A stretch of DNA of 64,000 nucleotides. It comes from an uncultured Clostridia bacterium. Its GTDB lineage: Bacteria > Bacillota > Clostridia > HGM11514. This document shows, piece after piece, positions 26,392 through 33,801 of the stretch (its first letter is position 1; every line of letters starts with the position of its first letter). The translations under genes and the position numbers were made by a program. The stretch is taken from assembly GCA_934464705.1 (NCBI GenBank), contig CAKSKB010000018.1, forward strand, positions 5,148-69,147, written 5' to 3'. Under the pieces are notes generated by a model. It searched no databases. It saw only the letters and a program-made list of their open reading frames with translations, and was not told the DNA's origin.

Positions 26392-26520
26392 ATAGTCAAG
26401 AGGAAAATAAATAATTTTCCTAAGATAAATAACATAGCCCCCGATAAGCAGTGATTTTATATCACTGTTTCCCCTCATAAATACATAGCCGAAAGCACCG
26501 GTCGCCCCGGTGCTTTCGTG
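26392..26520 (+). ncRNA. Possible small RNA, family not recognised
   Basis: A TATAAT at 26380-26385 would start a ~130-base transcript. It holds GGAAAAT/ATTTTCC (26402-26420), CAGTGAT/ATCACTG (26449-26467), a near-repeat ATAAATA(A)CATAGCC (twice), and ends in the 11-bp stem GAAAGCACCGG/CCGGTGCTTTC (26491-26517). It has no coding sense. The shape recalls short regulatory RNAs; no family is assigned. Confidence 0.3.
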
Positions 26521-26640
26521 CTTTGAACATCGAAAAAAGCCGATTAATCGCAAGCGAATAATAGAAATTTGCGTTTTCGGATATCGGTTTTCCGGTGATA
26601 GTTTAGAATTACATTAAAATTTGTCAATTAATTTTATTGA

Positions 26641-26676
26641 AAAAGTTCTGAATCACGAATGTTTCAGAACTTTTTT
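26641..26676 (+). terminator. Strong intrinsic terminator in the gene-free region
   Basis: A 12-bp stem AAAAGTTCTGAA (26641-26652) with TTCAGAACTTTT (26663-26674), followed by T. No gene lies immediately upstream on the plus strand, which implies an unannotated transcript. Confidence 0.7.
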
Positions 26677-26683
26677 GCTTACT

Positions 26684-26740
26684 TTCATTCAACATGGACT
26701 CTGCCGTATCACATACGCCGACGAGTTCATGTTGAATGAA
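26684..26740. repeat. 18-bp inverted repeat with structured loop
   Basis: Arms 26684-26701 and 26723-26740 (TTCATTCAACATGGACTC) pair with one G-U. The 21-base loop has its own CGTAT/ATACG pairing. It is a very stable hairpin with no T tract. Confidence 0.85.
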
Positions 26741-26764
26741 TTTATCAGCCTTTTTCATAATTCT

Positions 26765-26796
26765 CATATGTGCCGACAGGTTTATCGGCACATATG
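26765..26796. repeat. 12-bp perfect inverted repeat
   Basis: CATATGTGCCGA (26765-26776) and TCGGCACATATG (26785-26796) with an 8-base loop. Confidence 0.85.
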
Positions 26797-26797
26797 A

Positions 26798-26826
26798 CAC
26801 GAAAGCACCGTTTTTGTGCTTTCGTG
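26798..26826. repeat. 11-bp perfect inverted repeat, related to 26491-26520
   Basis: CACGAAAGCAC (26798-26808) and GTGCTTTCGTG (26816-26826). It shares GAAAGCACCG and GTGCTTTCGTGCT with the hairpin about 300 bases upstream, so the two may be copies of one element. Confidence 0.8.
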
Positions 26827-26887
26827 CTATTTAAATCCGACTTTATATTTCAGAATTGTTACAAAAAAATTTTTTCCAAAAAAGATA

Positions 26888-26959
26888 TTGACTTATTTTT
26901 AAAATCGTGTATAATAGTATATGCAGCGACAAAAACACAATATATAGTGTTTTTGTCGC
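26888..26959 (+). promoter_or_regulatory. nrdD promoter and NrdR-type operator
   Basis: TTGACT (26888-26893), 16-bp spacer, TATAAT (26910-26915). Right after it is a perfect 13-bp dyad GCGACAAAAACAC (26926-26938)/GTGTTTTTGTCGC (26947-26959). Its centre ACACAATATATAGTGT (26935-26950) matches the NrdR-box consensus acaCwAtATaTwGtgt. NrdR represses ribonucleotide reductase genes when dATP is high. A second, weaker box may overlap the -10. Confidence 0.85.
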
Positions 26960-27039
26960 AAAAACCACCCAAAATGTTCTAAAATGGCATTAAATGAGAT
27001 ATATTGGTTAATATGTAATTGTGAAGGAGGAAGAGAATT

Positions 27040-29223
27040 ATGAAAATAATCAAACGAAACGGCAGCGAGGAAACCTTTGACAGACTGAAAATCAAAAGGG
27101 CGATTTCGCGCGCCAATTCCGCAACATCGGGGAGACCGGAACTGACAGAGCGTCAGATTGATTACATCACGCTTGTAATAGAGGATTACTGCAAAGACGC
27201 CGGCCGTGCGCTTTCGGTCGAGGAAGTGCAGGAGCTTGTCGAAACACACATAATTCTTCAGGGTGCGCCCGAAACGGCAAAAAGATACATAAGGTACCGC
27301 TTTACAAGGAATCTTGCCCGTGTGGCAAACACTACGGACAATCAGATTTTAAGCCTTATCGAGTGCAATAACGAGGAAGTCAAGCAGGAAAATTCAAATA
27401 AAAACCCCACGGTTAACAGTGTTCAGCGCGACTATATGGCGGGCGAGGTCAGCAAAGATATTACAAACAGAATCCTTTTGCCTCCGGATATTGTGGAGGC
27501 GCATCAGAACGGAATTATTCATTTCCACGATGCGGACTATTTTGCCCAGCATATGCACAACTGCGACCTTGTAAATCTCGAGGATATGCTCCAGAACGGC
27601 ACGGTTATAAGCGGAACAATGATTGAAAAACCCCACAGCTTTTCAACCGCCTGCAATATCGCAACGCAGATAATTGCACAGGTTGCGTCCTCTCAGTACG
27701 GCGGACAGAGCATTAGCCTTACGCACCTTGCGCCGTTCGTTCAGATTTCAAGAGAAAAGATAAGAAAAGATACCCTCGCAGAGATGGAAACTCTGGGTAT
27801 CAACCCCGGAGAAGAAAAAATTTCGGCTATAGTCGAAAAGAGGGTACTTGATGAAATAAAGAAGGGTGTTCAGACCATTCAGTATCAGGTTGTAACGCTG
27901 ATGACAACAAACGGTCAGGCACCGTTCATCACCGTTTTCATGTACCTCGGCGAAGCTAAAGACCCTCAGCTTAAGCACGACCTTGCGCTTATAATCGAGG
28001 AGGTTCTGAAACAGCGCTATATCGGTACGAAAAATGAGTCGGGCGTTTATGTTACACCGGCGTTCCCCAAGCTTATTTATGTGCTTGAGGAGGATAATAT
28101 AACGGAAGATTCGCCTTATTGGTATCTTACCGAACTTTCGGCAAAGTGCACGGCTAAGAGAATGGTTCCGGATTATATTTCCGAAAAAATGATGCTCAAG
28201 CTTAAAATCGATAAAAACGGCAACGGAAACTGCTACACATGCATGGGTTGCAGGAGTTTTCTTACACCGTATGTTGACGAGAACGGAAAACCCAAGTATT
28301 ACGGGCGTTTCAATCAGGGCGTTGTAACGATAAATCTTGTTGATGTTGCGTGCACCGCATGCAAGGAATCACGAAACGAACAGCGTTTCTGGGAGGTGCT
28401 GGACGAAAGACTGGAGCTTTGCCACAGGGCGCTTCAGTGCAGGCATGAAAGGCTTGAAGGTACGCTTTCAGACGCCGCGCCGATTCTCTGGCAGTTCGGT
28501 GCGCTTGCAAGGCTCAAAAAGGGCGAGCCGATAACAAAGCTTCTGCACGGCGGCTATTCAACGCTTTCCCTCGGCTATGCCGGACTTTGGGAGTGCGTGT
28601 ATGAAGTTACGGGCAAAAAGCTTACCGAAGCCGAAGGCGAGGAGTTTGGGCTCCGTGTTATGAAAAAGCTCAACGAGGCGTGCGCAAAGTGGAAGGCTGA
28701 GGAAAATATAGACTATTCGCTTTACGGCACTCCGCTTGAATCAACAACATATAAATTTGCCAAAAATCTTCAGAAAAGGTTCGGCAAAATCAAGGGCGTA
28801 ACGGATAAAAACTATATCACAAATTCGTACCATGTTCATGTTACCGAGGAAATCGACGCTTTCGACAAGCTTGCTCTCGAAGCTAAGTTTCAGGCGCTTT
28901 CCCCGGGCGGCGCAATCAGCTATATTGAGGTTCCGAACATGCAGGATAACATCGACGCCGTGCTGAATGTAATTAAGTTTATATACGATAATATTATGTA
29001 TGCCGAGCTTAACACAAAGAGCGATTACTGTCAGGAATGCGGCTATGACGGCGAAATTCAGATTGTGGAAGAGGACGGCAAGCTGATTTGGGAATGCCCC
29101 AACTGTCACAACCGTGATGAAAGCAAACTGAATGTCGCAAGACGCACCTGCGGATATATAGGCTCTCAGTTCTGGAATCAGGGCAGAACACAGGAAATTA
29201 AGGAAAGGGTTCTTCATCTGTAA
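27040..29223 (+). CDS. nrdD: Anaerobic ribonucleoside-triphosphate reductase
   Basis: 727 residues. Class III ribonucleotide reductase, making dNTPs from NTPs with a glycyl radical. An N-terminal ATP-cone (about 1-95, MKIIKRNGSEETFDRLKIKRA) gives dATP inhibition. The C-terminus has the zinc site CxxC...CxxC (CQECGYDG, CPNCHN) and the glycyl-radical segment RTCGYIGSQFWNQGRTQEI. The active-site core includes CYTCMGCRSFLTPY. GGAGG lies 11 bases before ATG 27040. Preceded by a NrdR box and overlapping nrdG by one base. The enzyme requires anaerobic conditions, in keeping with a strict anaerobe. Confidence 0.96.
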   Translation: MKIIKRNGSEETFDRLKIKRAISRANSATSGRPELTERQIDYITLVIEDYCKDAGRALSVEEVQELVETHIILQGAPETAKRYIRYRFTRNLARVANTTDNQILSLIECNNEEVKQENSNKNPTVNSVQRDYMAGEVSKDITNRILLPPDIVEAHQNGIIHFHDADYFAQHMHNCDLVNLEDMLQNGTVISGTMIEKPHSFSTACNIATQIIAQVASSQYGGQSISLTHLAPFVQISREKIRKDTLAEMETLGINPGEEKISAIVEKRVLDEIKKGVQTIQYQVVTLMTTNGQAPFITVFMYLGEAKDPQLKHDLALIIEEVLKQRYIGTKNESGVYVTPAFPKLIYVLEEDNITEDSPYWYLTELSAKCTAKRMVPDYISEKMMLKLKIDKNGNGNCYTCMGCRSFLTPYVDENGKPKYYGRFNQGVVTINLVDVACTACKESRNEQRFWEVLDERLELCHRALQCRHERLEGTLSDAAPILWQFGALARLKKGEPITKLLHGGYSTLSLGYAGLWECVYEVTGKKLTEAEGEEFGLRVMKKLNEACAKWKAEENIDYSLYGTPLESTTYKFAKNLQKRFGKIKGVTDKNYITNSYHVHVTEEIDAFDKLALEAKFQALSPGGAISYIEVPNMQDNIDAVLNVIKFIYDNIMYAELNTKSDYCQECGYDGEIQIVEEDGKLIWECPNCHNRDESKLNVARRTCGYIGSQFWNQGRTQEIKERVLHL

Positions 29224-29753
29224 TGAACTATGCGGCAATAAAAAAGCGGGATATTGCTAACGGCGCCGGAGTGAGGGTATCGCTCTTTGTGTCCGGCTGC
29301 ACTCACCGCTGCAAGAACTGTTTTAATAAGGAAGCATGGGATTTCTCTTACGGAAATCCCTTCACAAAAGAGGTTGAGGACGAGATAGCCAAGTGCCTTG
29401 AACCATCGTTCGTAAACGGTCTTTCCCTCCTTGGCGGCGAACCGTTTGAACCTCAGAACCAGCGCGCGCTTGTCGGCTTTCTGGAAAGAATAAGGCATGA
29501 GTTTCCGGAGAAGGATATTTGGTGTTACACCGGATATACTCTTGAAACCGACCTTCTTTCCGAAAGCCGTGCGCGGTGCGAGGTCACAGACCGGATGCTT
29601 TCGATGATTGATGTTTTGGTCGACGGCGAGTTTGTTGAAGAACTGAAAAATATAAGCCTTCGGTTCAGAGGATCGGAAAATCAGAGGGTTATAAATCTCC
29701 CCGAAACCCTCCGAACCGGGAAAACGGTTATTTCGGAATACAGTACAAGGTAG
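29223..29753 (+). CDS. nrdG: Anaerobic ribonucleotide reductase activating protein
   Basis: 176 residues, radical SAM. The 4Fe-4S motif CTHRCKNC is at about 26-33 in FVSGCTHRCKNCFN, with LLGGEPF (SAM binding) near 66 and IDVLVDGEFV downstream. It abstracts hydrogen from the NrdD glycine to install the radical. The start overlaps the nrdD stop (TAATG), giving coupled translation in one operon under the NrdR-like site. Confidence 0.95.
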   Translation: MNYAAIKKRDIANGAGVRVSLFVSGCTHRCKNCFNKEAWDFSYGNPFTKEVEDEIAKCLEPSFVNGLSLLGGEPFEPQNQRALVGFLERIRHEFPEKDIWCYTGYTLETDLLSESRARCEVTDRMLSMIDVLVDGEFVEELKNISLRFRGSENQRVINLPETLRTGKTVISEYSTR

Positions 29754-29760
29754 ATAAATA

Positions 29761-29795
29761 AAGGAAGGTCTTCGTTTTTATCGAAAACCTTCCTT
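29761..29795. terminator. Bidirectional terminator after nrdG
   Basis: A 14-bp stem with one mismatch (AAGGAAGGTcTTCG/CGAAaACCTTCCTT) and T runs on both strands, between nrdG and the convergent transporter gene. Confidence 0.85.
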
Positions 29796-29801
29796 TTGTT
29801 T

Positions 29802-30692
29802 TTAAAACAAATTTATCATAAGCAGCGCCGCAAATGCCAAAATCATACCCAAAATGCACCTGAATGTAAGCTTTTCTTTGAAAAATACGGCCGCCATAAC
29901 CGAAGACAAAATCAGCCCCATGCCCTGATTTAAGGGGTAAAGCTCTGCGGAGGTGAGATAATTTGCCGCAAGAGTTTTGAAAAACGAATTGGCAAACAGG
30001 CATAAGGACATCACCGCAATATAGGGAAAGATACTCTTGAATATTCCGGACGGTTTTTCCGAAGGCGCCTTTTTGCTTTTCGCCGCAAGATAAATTACCG
30101 CAAGAAACAGTCCGGCAAAAACATATGTGTAAAAATTGAATACGGCGGAGCTGCCGTCGGTCAGCTTTACAAAGGCTTTCTGGGAAAAATCGGCAAGCCC
30201 GCTTGAAATTCCGCAAACGGCAAGCAAAAAGACCGCACGGGGGGTAAGCTTTGCCTTGATTTTATTATTGTACGAACACATAAGCCCCACCGCAATAATC
30301 AAAACGGCAAATCCTATCCACTGATTTATGCGTATGGGTTCCCCGAATGCAAAAAACGAGCATATTACCGTTACGATAACGCCGAGCATTAAGAAAACAT
30401 CCAGCATCATGTAAGCCGACTGCTTTACCGATATCAGCCACGAAATTACAAAAAATGCGGTCATAATTCCGGATGCGAAAGAAATCGCAATCGTTTTTGC
30501 GTCCGCTGCAATAAGCGATATGTTCCCCTGAAATGCAATTACGGCAAAACCGATTGCAATGCATAAGAACATTCTTATCATATTTATAAATACGGCGTCT
30601 GCGGTTTCGTTCATAAAGCCGCTCGTTCTTTTTCCGCAGTATCCTTTAACCGCACCGGCGGTCAGTGCGGCGGCAACAAATAAATATCCCAT
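29802..30692 (-). CDS. EamA/DMT-superfamily transporter
   Basis: 296 residues, about ten membrane helices in two EamA repeats (YLFVAAALTAGAVKGYCGK at the start; LGMILAFAALLMINLF at the end). The second half has the typical LYPLNQGMGLILSSVMAAVFFKEKL segment. The transported metabolite is unknown. Start ATG 30692 has GGGGTGA upstream. It is divergent from gerA, with its own promoter at 30711-30738. Confidence 0.85.
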   Translation of the reverse strand: MGYLFVAAALTAGAVKGYCGKRTSGFMNETADAVFINMIRMFLCIAIGFAVIAFQGNISLIAADAKTIAISFASGIMTAFFVISWLISVKQSAYMMLDVFLMLGVIVTVICSFFAFGEPIRINQWIGFAVLIIAVGLMCSYNNKIKAKLTPRAVFLLAVCGISSGLADFSQKAFVKLTDGSSAVFNFYTYVFAGLFLAVIYLAAKSKKAPSEKPSGIFKSIFPYIAVMSLCLFANSFFKTLAANYLTSAELYPLNQGMGLILSSVMAAVFFKEKLTFRCILGMILAFAALLMINLF

Positions 30693-30710
30693 AAATTCAC
30701 CCCGTTTTTT

Positions 30711-30738
30711 ATTTTACCATAAAGAAATAAGTTGTCAA
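30711..30738 (-). promoter_or_regulatory. Promoter of the second EamA transporter gene
   Basis: On the minus strand TTGACA (30738-30733), 16-bp spacer, TAAAAT (30716-30711). Confidence 0.7.
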
Positions 30739-30807
30739 TGGACAAAACGGCTTTTTTTATGTATTTTTCGGTTGTGCGGAGGGAATATTAAGCATGAGGT
30801 GAAGGAT

Positions 30808-32193
30808 TTGGATAATATAGAAGCAATTTTTGAAAAATACAACGGCATTTTCAATTGCGGGAAAAATATCGATATGATTACGAGAGAACTCGAAATCTGC
30901 GGCAAAAAATCTTACATTTTCTTTATTGACGGTTTCGCCAAAGAAAGCGTTATTGAAAAAATACTCGAGTTTTTGCTTTCTACAGATGATTCTGCGCTCA
31001 TGGAAAACGCCGATGTTTTTGCAAGACACAGGGTTCCTTATAACGAGATAGAACTGACGGAGGATTGCGAAGCAATCAAAAAGGGCGTTTTCAGCGGTAT
31101 GCTTGCGCTCTTTGTGGACGGCTTTTCAAATTGTATTCTGATAGATACGAGGGAATATCCTCAAAGAGAAACCTCCGAGCCGGAAAAAGACAAGGTTTTC
31201 AGAGGGTCGAAGGACGGATTTGTTGAAACAATTATACTCAATGCGGCGCTTATACGAAGAAGAATACGAATGCCCGAGCTTATGCTTGAACCGTTTACGG
31301 TTGGTGAGAGTTCAAAAACCGATGTCGCCGTTTGCTATATTGATGGGCGGGCGGACAAAAAGACGGTCGGCGAGATAAAGAGGCGTATATCAAATCTTAA
31401 AATAGACGCTCTCACGATGAATCAGCAGACCCTTTCGGACCATATTTTCAAAACCTGCCGGTTCAATCCGTTCCCGAAAATAAAATATACAGAGCGTCCC
31501 GACACCGCTTCGGCGCAGATTCTGGAGGGCGATGTGATTATTCTGGTGGATAATTCTCCGTCGGCGATGATAATACCGTCGAGTTTTTTCGATTTGATGG
31601 ATGAGGCAAACGATTATTATTTTCCGCCGCTTACCGGAACATATCTCAGGCTCACGAGATTTGCCGTTATGATAACAACGCTTTTTCTGACGCCGCTGTG
31701 GCTTCTGTTTGTTAAAAATCCGGGACTTTTGCCCGAAAACATGGCGTTTCTCGGCAAAAGCGATTGCGCCGTGCCGGTATTTTTGCAGCTGATAATACTT
31801 GAAGTGGCGGTAGACGGGCTTAAGCTTGCGTCGCTTTATACGCCTAATATGCTTTCAACGCCGCTTTCAATGATAGGAGCAATAGTCCTCGGCGATTTTG
31901 CGGTAAATTCAGGGCTTTTTTCGGCGGAAGCCATGCTTTATATGGCATTTGTTACGGTTGCAAACTTTTCCATTCCGAGCTACGAAATGGGATATGCGCT
32001 TAAATTTACGAGAATCGTGCTTTTGACGGCGGTGCAGATTTTCGGAGGATGGGGGCTTATAATTGCCGCTGCCCTGATTTTTGTGCTGCTTTCGTGTTCA
32101 AAAACCGTTACGGGCAAGGGCTATATGTACCCGCTGATCCCGTTTGACGGCAAAATGCTTGCCCATAAGCTTTTCAGAATGAAAGAGGAATAA
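30808..32193 (+). CDS. GerA family spore germination protein
   Basis: About 461 residues. The soluble N-terminal half has the GerA-type ALFVDGFSNCILIDTREYPQR and ...SKDGFVETIILNAALIRRRI. The C-terminal half starts with VIILVDNSPSAMIIPSSFFD and carries four to five membrane segments. These are A-type subunits of germinant receptors in the spore inner membrane. No B or C subunit gene is adjacent, so it may be an SpoVAF-like or orphan A subunit. The frame is open from 30559 but the recognisable protein starts after 30790. GAGGTGA (30796-30802) is 5 bases before TTG 30808, which is therefore preferred over GTG 30799. Confidence 0.85.
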   Translation: MDNIEAIFEKYNGIFNCGKNIDMITRELEICGKKSYIFFIDGFAKESVIEKILEFLLSTDDSALMENADVFARHRVPYNEIELTEDCEAIKKGVFSGMLALFVDGFSNCILIDTREYPQRETSEPEKDKVFRGSKDGFVETIILNAALIRRRIRMPELMLEPFTVGESSKTDVAVCYIDGRADKKTVGEIKRRISNLKIDALTMNQQTLSDHIFKTCRFNPFPKIKYTERPDTASAQILEGDVIILVDNSPSAMIIPSSFFDLMDEANDYYFPPLTGTYLRLTRFAVMITTLFLTPLWLLFVKNPGLLPENMAFLGKSDCAVPVFLQLIILEVAVDGLKLASLYTPNMLSTPLSMIGAIVLGDFAVNSGLFSAEAMLYMAFVTVANFSIPSYEMGYALKFTRIVLLTAVQIFGGWGLIIAAALIFVLLSCSKTVTGKGYMYPLIPFDGKMLAHKLFRMKEE

Positions 32194-32221
32194 AAATTTT
32201 AATAAAATCCCGAAAAAACAG

Positions 32222-32250
32222 TTGACAAACCGCGCGCAGTGTGATATAAT
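32222..32250 (+). promoter_or_regulatory. Promoter of infC-rpmI-rplT
   Basis: Consensus TTGACA (32222-32227), 17-bp spacer, TATAAT (32245-32250); about 145 bases of leader follow before infC. Confidence 0.85.
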
Positions 32251-32256
32251 ATCTGA

Positions 32257-32400
32257 GTAAACGAAGAAGAAACGAGAGTTTCTCACCCTTGCGAGCGGGT
32301 TCGTCCGGGTTAATATGATGATGCAGTCGGTGCATTGTTTATATTTAACGGATGAATTTTGTTCATCTGTTTTTTTATTAATTTTTGGAGGTGCAGTACA
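32257..32400 (+). promoter_or_regulatory. infC leader (L20-type attenuator)
   Basis: The leader contains ACCC/GGGT-type pairings around 32284-32310, an ATGCA/TGCAT hairpin (about 32321-32335) and a terminator hairpin, then the infC ribosome binding site. In Bacillus the same operon is turned down by ribosomal protein L20 through premature termination in the leader. Layout and gene order match; the exact L20 site was not modelled. Confidence 0.65.
32347..32376 (+). terminator. Attenuator terminator in the infC leader
   Basis: 8-bp stem CGGATGAA (32349-32356) with TTCATCTG (32362-32369), one G-U pair, then seven T (32370-32376). It ends 24 bases before the infC start. Confidence 0.8.
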
Positions 32401-32916
32401 ATAGGCAAGGAACTTTTAATTAACGACGAAATCAGAGCGGCAGAGGTCAGAGTTATCGGAAGCGACGGTTCGCAGCTTGGCGTGATGAGCGGCAAGGAAG
32501 CTAAAAGGCTCGCTTACGAAAAAGACCTTGATTTGGTGGAAATTGCCCCTCAGGGCAAGCCTCCCGTATGCAAAATTATGGATTACGGCAAGTATAAGTT
32601 TGAGCAGGCAAAGCGCGAAAAAGAGGCCCGCAAGAACCAGAAAATCGTAGATACAAAAGAAGTCAGATTTTCTCCTTCTATTGACGATCATGATTTTCAG
32701 ACGAAATTTAACAATGCCGTGAAATTCCTTAAAGCCGGCGACAAGGTTAAGGTTTCGGTGCGCTTCAGAGGAAGAGAAATGCAGCATACCTCAATCGGTC
32801 AGCAGCTGTTAACTAAATTTTCCGAGCAGATCAAGGAGTACGGCTCCGTCGATCGCCCTCCTAAAATGGAAGGCAGAAGCATGGTTATGTTTATTTCGCC
32901 CGTTGCTTCAAAATAA
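32401..32916 (+). CDS. infC: Translation initiation factor IF-3
   Basis: 171 residues, normal size. Binds the 30S subunit and checks start codon-initiator tRNA pairing. N-domain ELLINDEIRAAEVRVIGSDG and VEIAPQGKPPVCKIMDYGKYK, linker KREKEARKNQK, C-domain VRFSPSIDDHDFQTK. There is no ATG, GTG or TTG in frame at the right place. GGAGGTG (32387-32393) is 7 bases before an ATA codon at 32401, and the residues after it line up with Bacillus IF-3, which starts with AUU. So an AUA start is likely, giving the classic IF-3 self-repression. Confidence 0.93.
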   Translation: MGKELLINDEIRAAEVRVIGSDGSQLGVMSGKEAKRLAYEKDLDLVEIAPQGKPPVCKIMDYGKYKFEQAKREKEARKNQKIVDTKEVRFSPSIDDHDFQTKFNNAVKFLKAGDKVKVSVRFRGREMQHTSIGQQLLTKFSEQIKEYGSVDRPPKMEGRSMVMFISPVASK

Positions 32917-32959
32917 TTTCCGGGCGTAAAAATTAATACATTGGGAAGGAGTTTTCAAT

Positions 32960-33157
32960 ATGCCTAAGCTTAAAACACATAGAGGTGCGGCTAAAAGATT
33001 TTCGCTTACTAAAAACGGTAAGGTAAAAAGAGGTAAGGCTTTCAGAAGCCACATTCTGACCAAAAAGTCAACTAAGAGAAAAAGAGGTCTGCGTATGCCT
33101 GCTTACGCAAGCGATGCAAACACGGCAACTATCAAAAAGCTGATTCCTTATAAGTAA
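32960..33157 (+). CDS. rpmI: 50S ribosomal protein L35
   Basis: 65 residues, highly basic: MPKLKTHRGAAKRFSLTKNG is the standard L35 start, and KKSTKRKRGLR is also typical. A structural protein of the large subunit. GAAGGAG precedes ATG 32960. Second gene of the infC operon, 43 bases after infC. Confidence 0.97.
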   Translation: MPKLKTHRGAAKRFSLTKNGKVKRGKAFRSHILTKKSTKRKRGLRMPAYASDANTATIKKLIPYK

Positions 33158-33186
33158 GCTTTATTAGATTTTTAGGAGGTTTTATT

Positions 33187-33540
33187 ATGGCAAGAATTAA
33201 AGGCGCTATGGCAGCCAGAAAAAGACATAAAAAAATATTGAAGCTTGCTAAGGGCTTCAGAGGTGCGCAGAGCAAGCAGTACAGAGTTGCTAAGCAGTCT
33301 GTTATGAGAGCGCTTGCTTATTCCTATGTGGGAAGAAAGCAGAGAAAGAGAGATTTCAGAAAGCTTTGGATTGCAAGAATCAATGCCGAAGCTAAGAAGA
33401 ACGGTATCACATATTCGCGTTTCATGAACGGCCTTAAGAGAGCAGGCGTTGTTATGAACCGTAAAATGCTTTCCGAAATTGCAATTAATGATAAAGACGC
33501 TTTTGCTAAGCTGGTTGAAACCGCTAAGGCAAGCCTGTAA
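33187..33540 (+). CDS. rplT: 50S ribosomal protein L20
   Basis: 117 residues, basic. MARIKGAMAARKRHKKILK and GFRGAQSKQYRVAKQSVMRA are typical. L20 is needed early in large-subunit assembly and is the usual autorepressor of infC-rpmI-rplT, fitting the attenuator leader upstream. AGGAGG precedes ATG 33187. Third gene of the operon. Confidence 0.97.
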   Translation: MARIKGAMAARKRHKKILKLAKGFRGAQSKQYRVAKQSVMRALAYSYVGRKQRKRDFRKLWIARINAEAKKNGITYSRFMNGLKRAGVVMNRKMLSEIAINDKDAFAKLVETAKASL

Positions 33541-33580
33541 AATATTACGGACCCATCAATCGGTGGGTTCGATATTTTTA
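33541..33580 (+). terminator. Terminator of infC-rpmI-rplT
   Basis: Stem GGACCCA (33549-33555) with TGGGTTC (33564-33570), one G-U, extended by AATAT/ATATT and followed by a T run; it starts at the rplT stop. Confidence 0.75.
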
Positions 33581-33582
33581 TA

Positions 33583-33725
33583 AGAAGAGCCGAATTTCTG
33601 AGCAGGGAGTATAAATGAGGGAAGAAGTACTAGTGAAGAGTGAAGAAGTATGGAGGGTTTTCGGGAAGCCCGAAAATCTTCCGAAACTATTATCTTTTAT
33701 CTATTCTCTGTTATCTATAAAAAAT
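33583..33725 (+). repeat. 143-bp direct repeat, upstream copy (methylase gene tail remnant)
   Basis: Matches 34528-34670 with five substitutions. The first ~35 bases equal the last codons and stop of the methylase gene (RRAEFLSREYK), so this is a detached 3' end lying before the intact gene. Confidence 0.92.
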
Positions 33726-33801
33726 GTTTTCGCTGTCGCAAAAATGGTGAACGATAAATAGGCAGTGAGTTGGTTGCTTTTAAATAACGGAGGTGCGTGC
33801 G

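Larger units (their letters stand above)
26334..27039 (+). other. Gene-free 700-bp region with many hairpins
   Basis: No convincing gene on either strand. It contains, in order, a promoter-like TATAAT (26380-26385), a possible small RNA ending in a GC-rich hairpin, a strong terminator hairpin (26641-26676), three further long inverted repeats (26684-26740, 26765-26796, 26798-26826) and the nrdD promoter with its NrdR-like box. Confidence 0.8.

Noticed and set aside
26344..26553. 69-codon minus-strand frame in the gene-free region, possible small toxin
   Set aside because: It runs through two hairpins, lacks a hydrophobic toxin-like segment and a good ribosome binding site; more likely non-coding.
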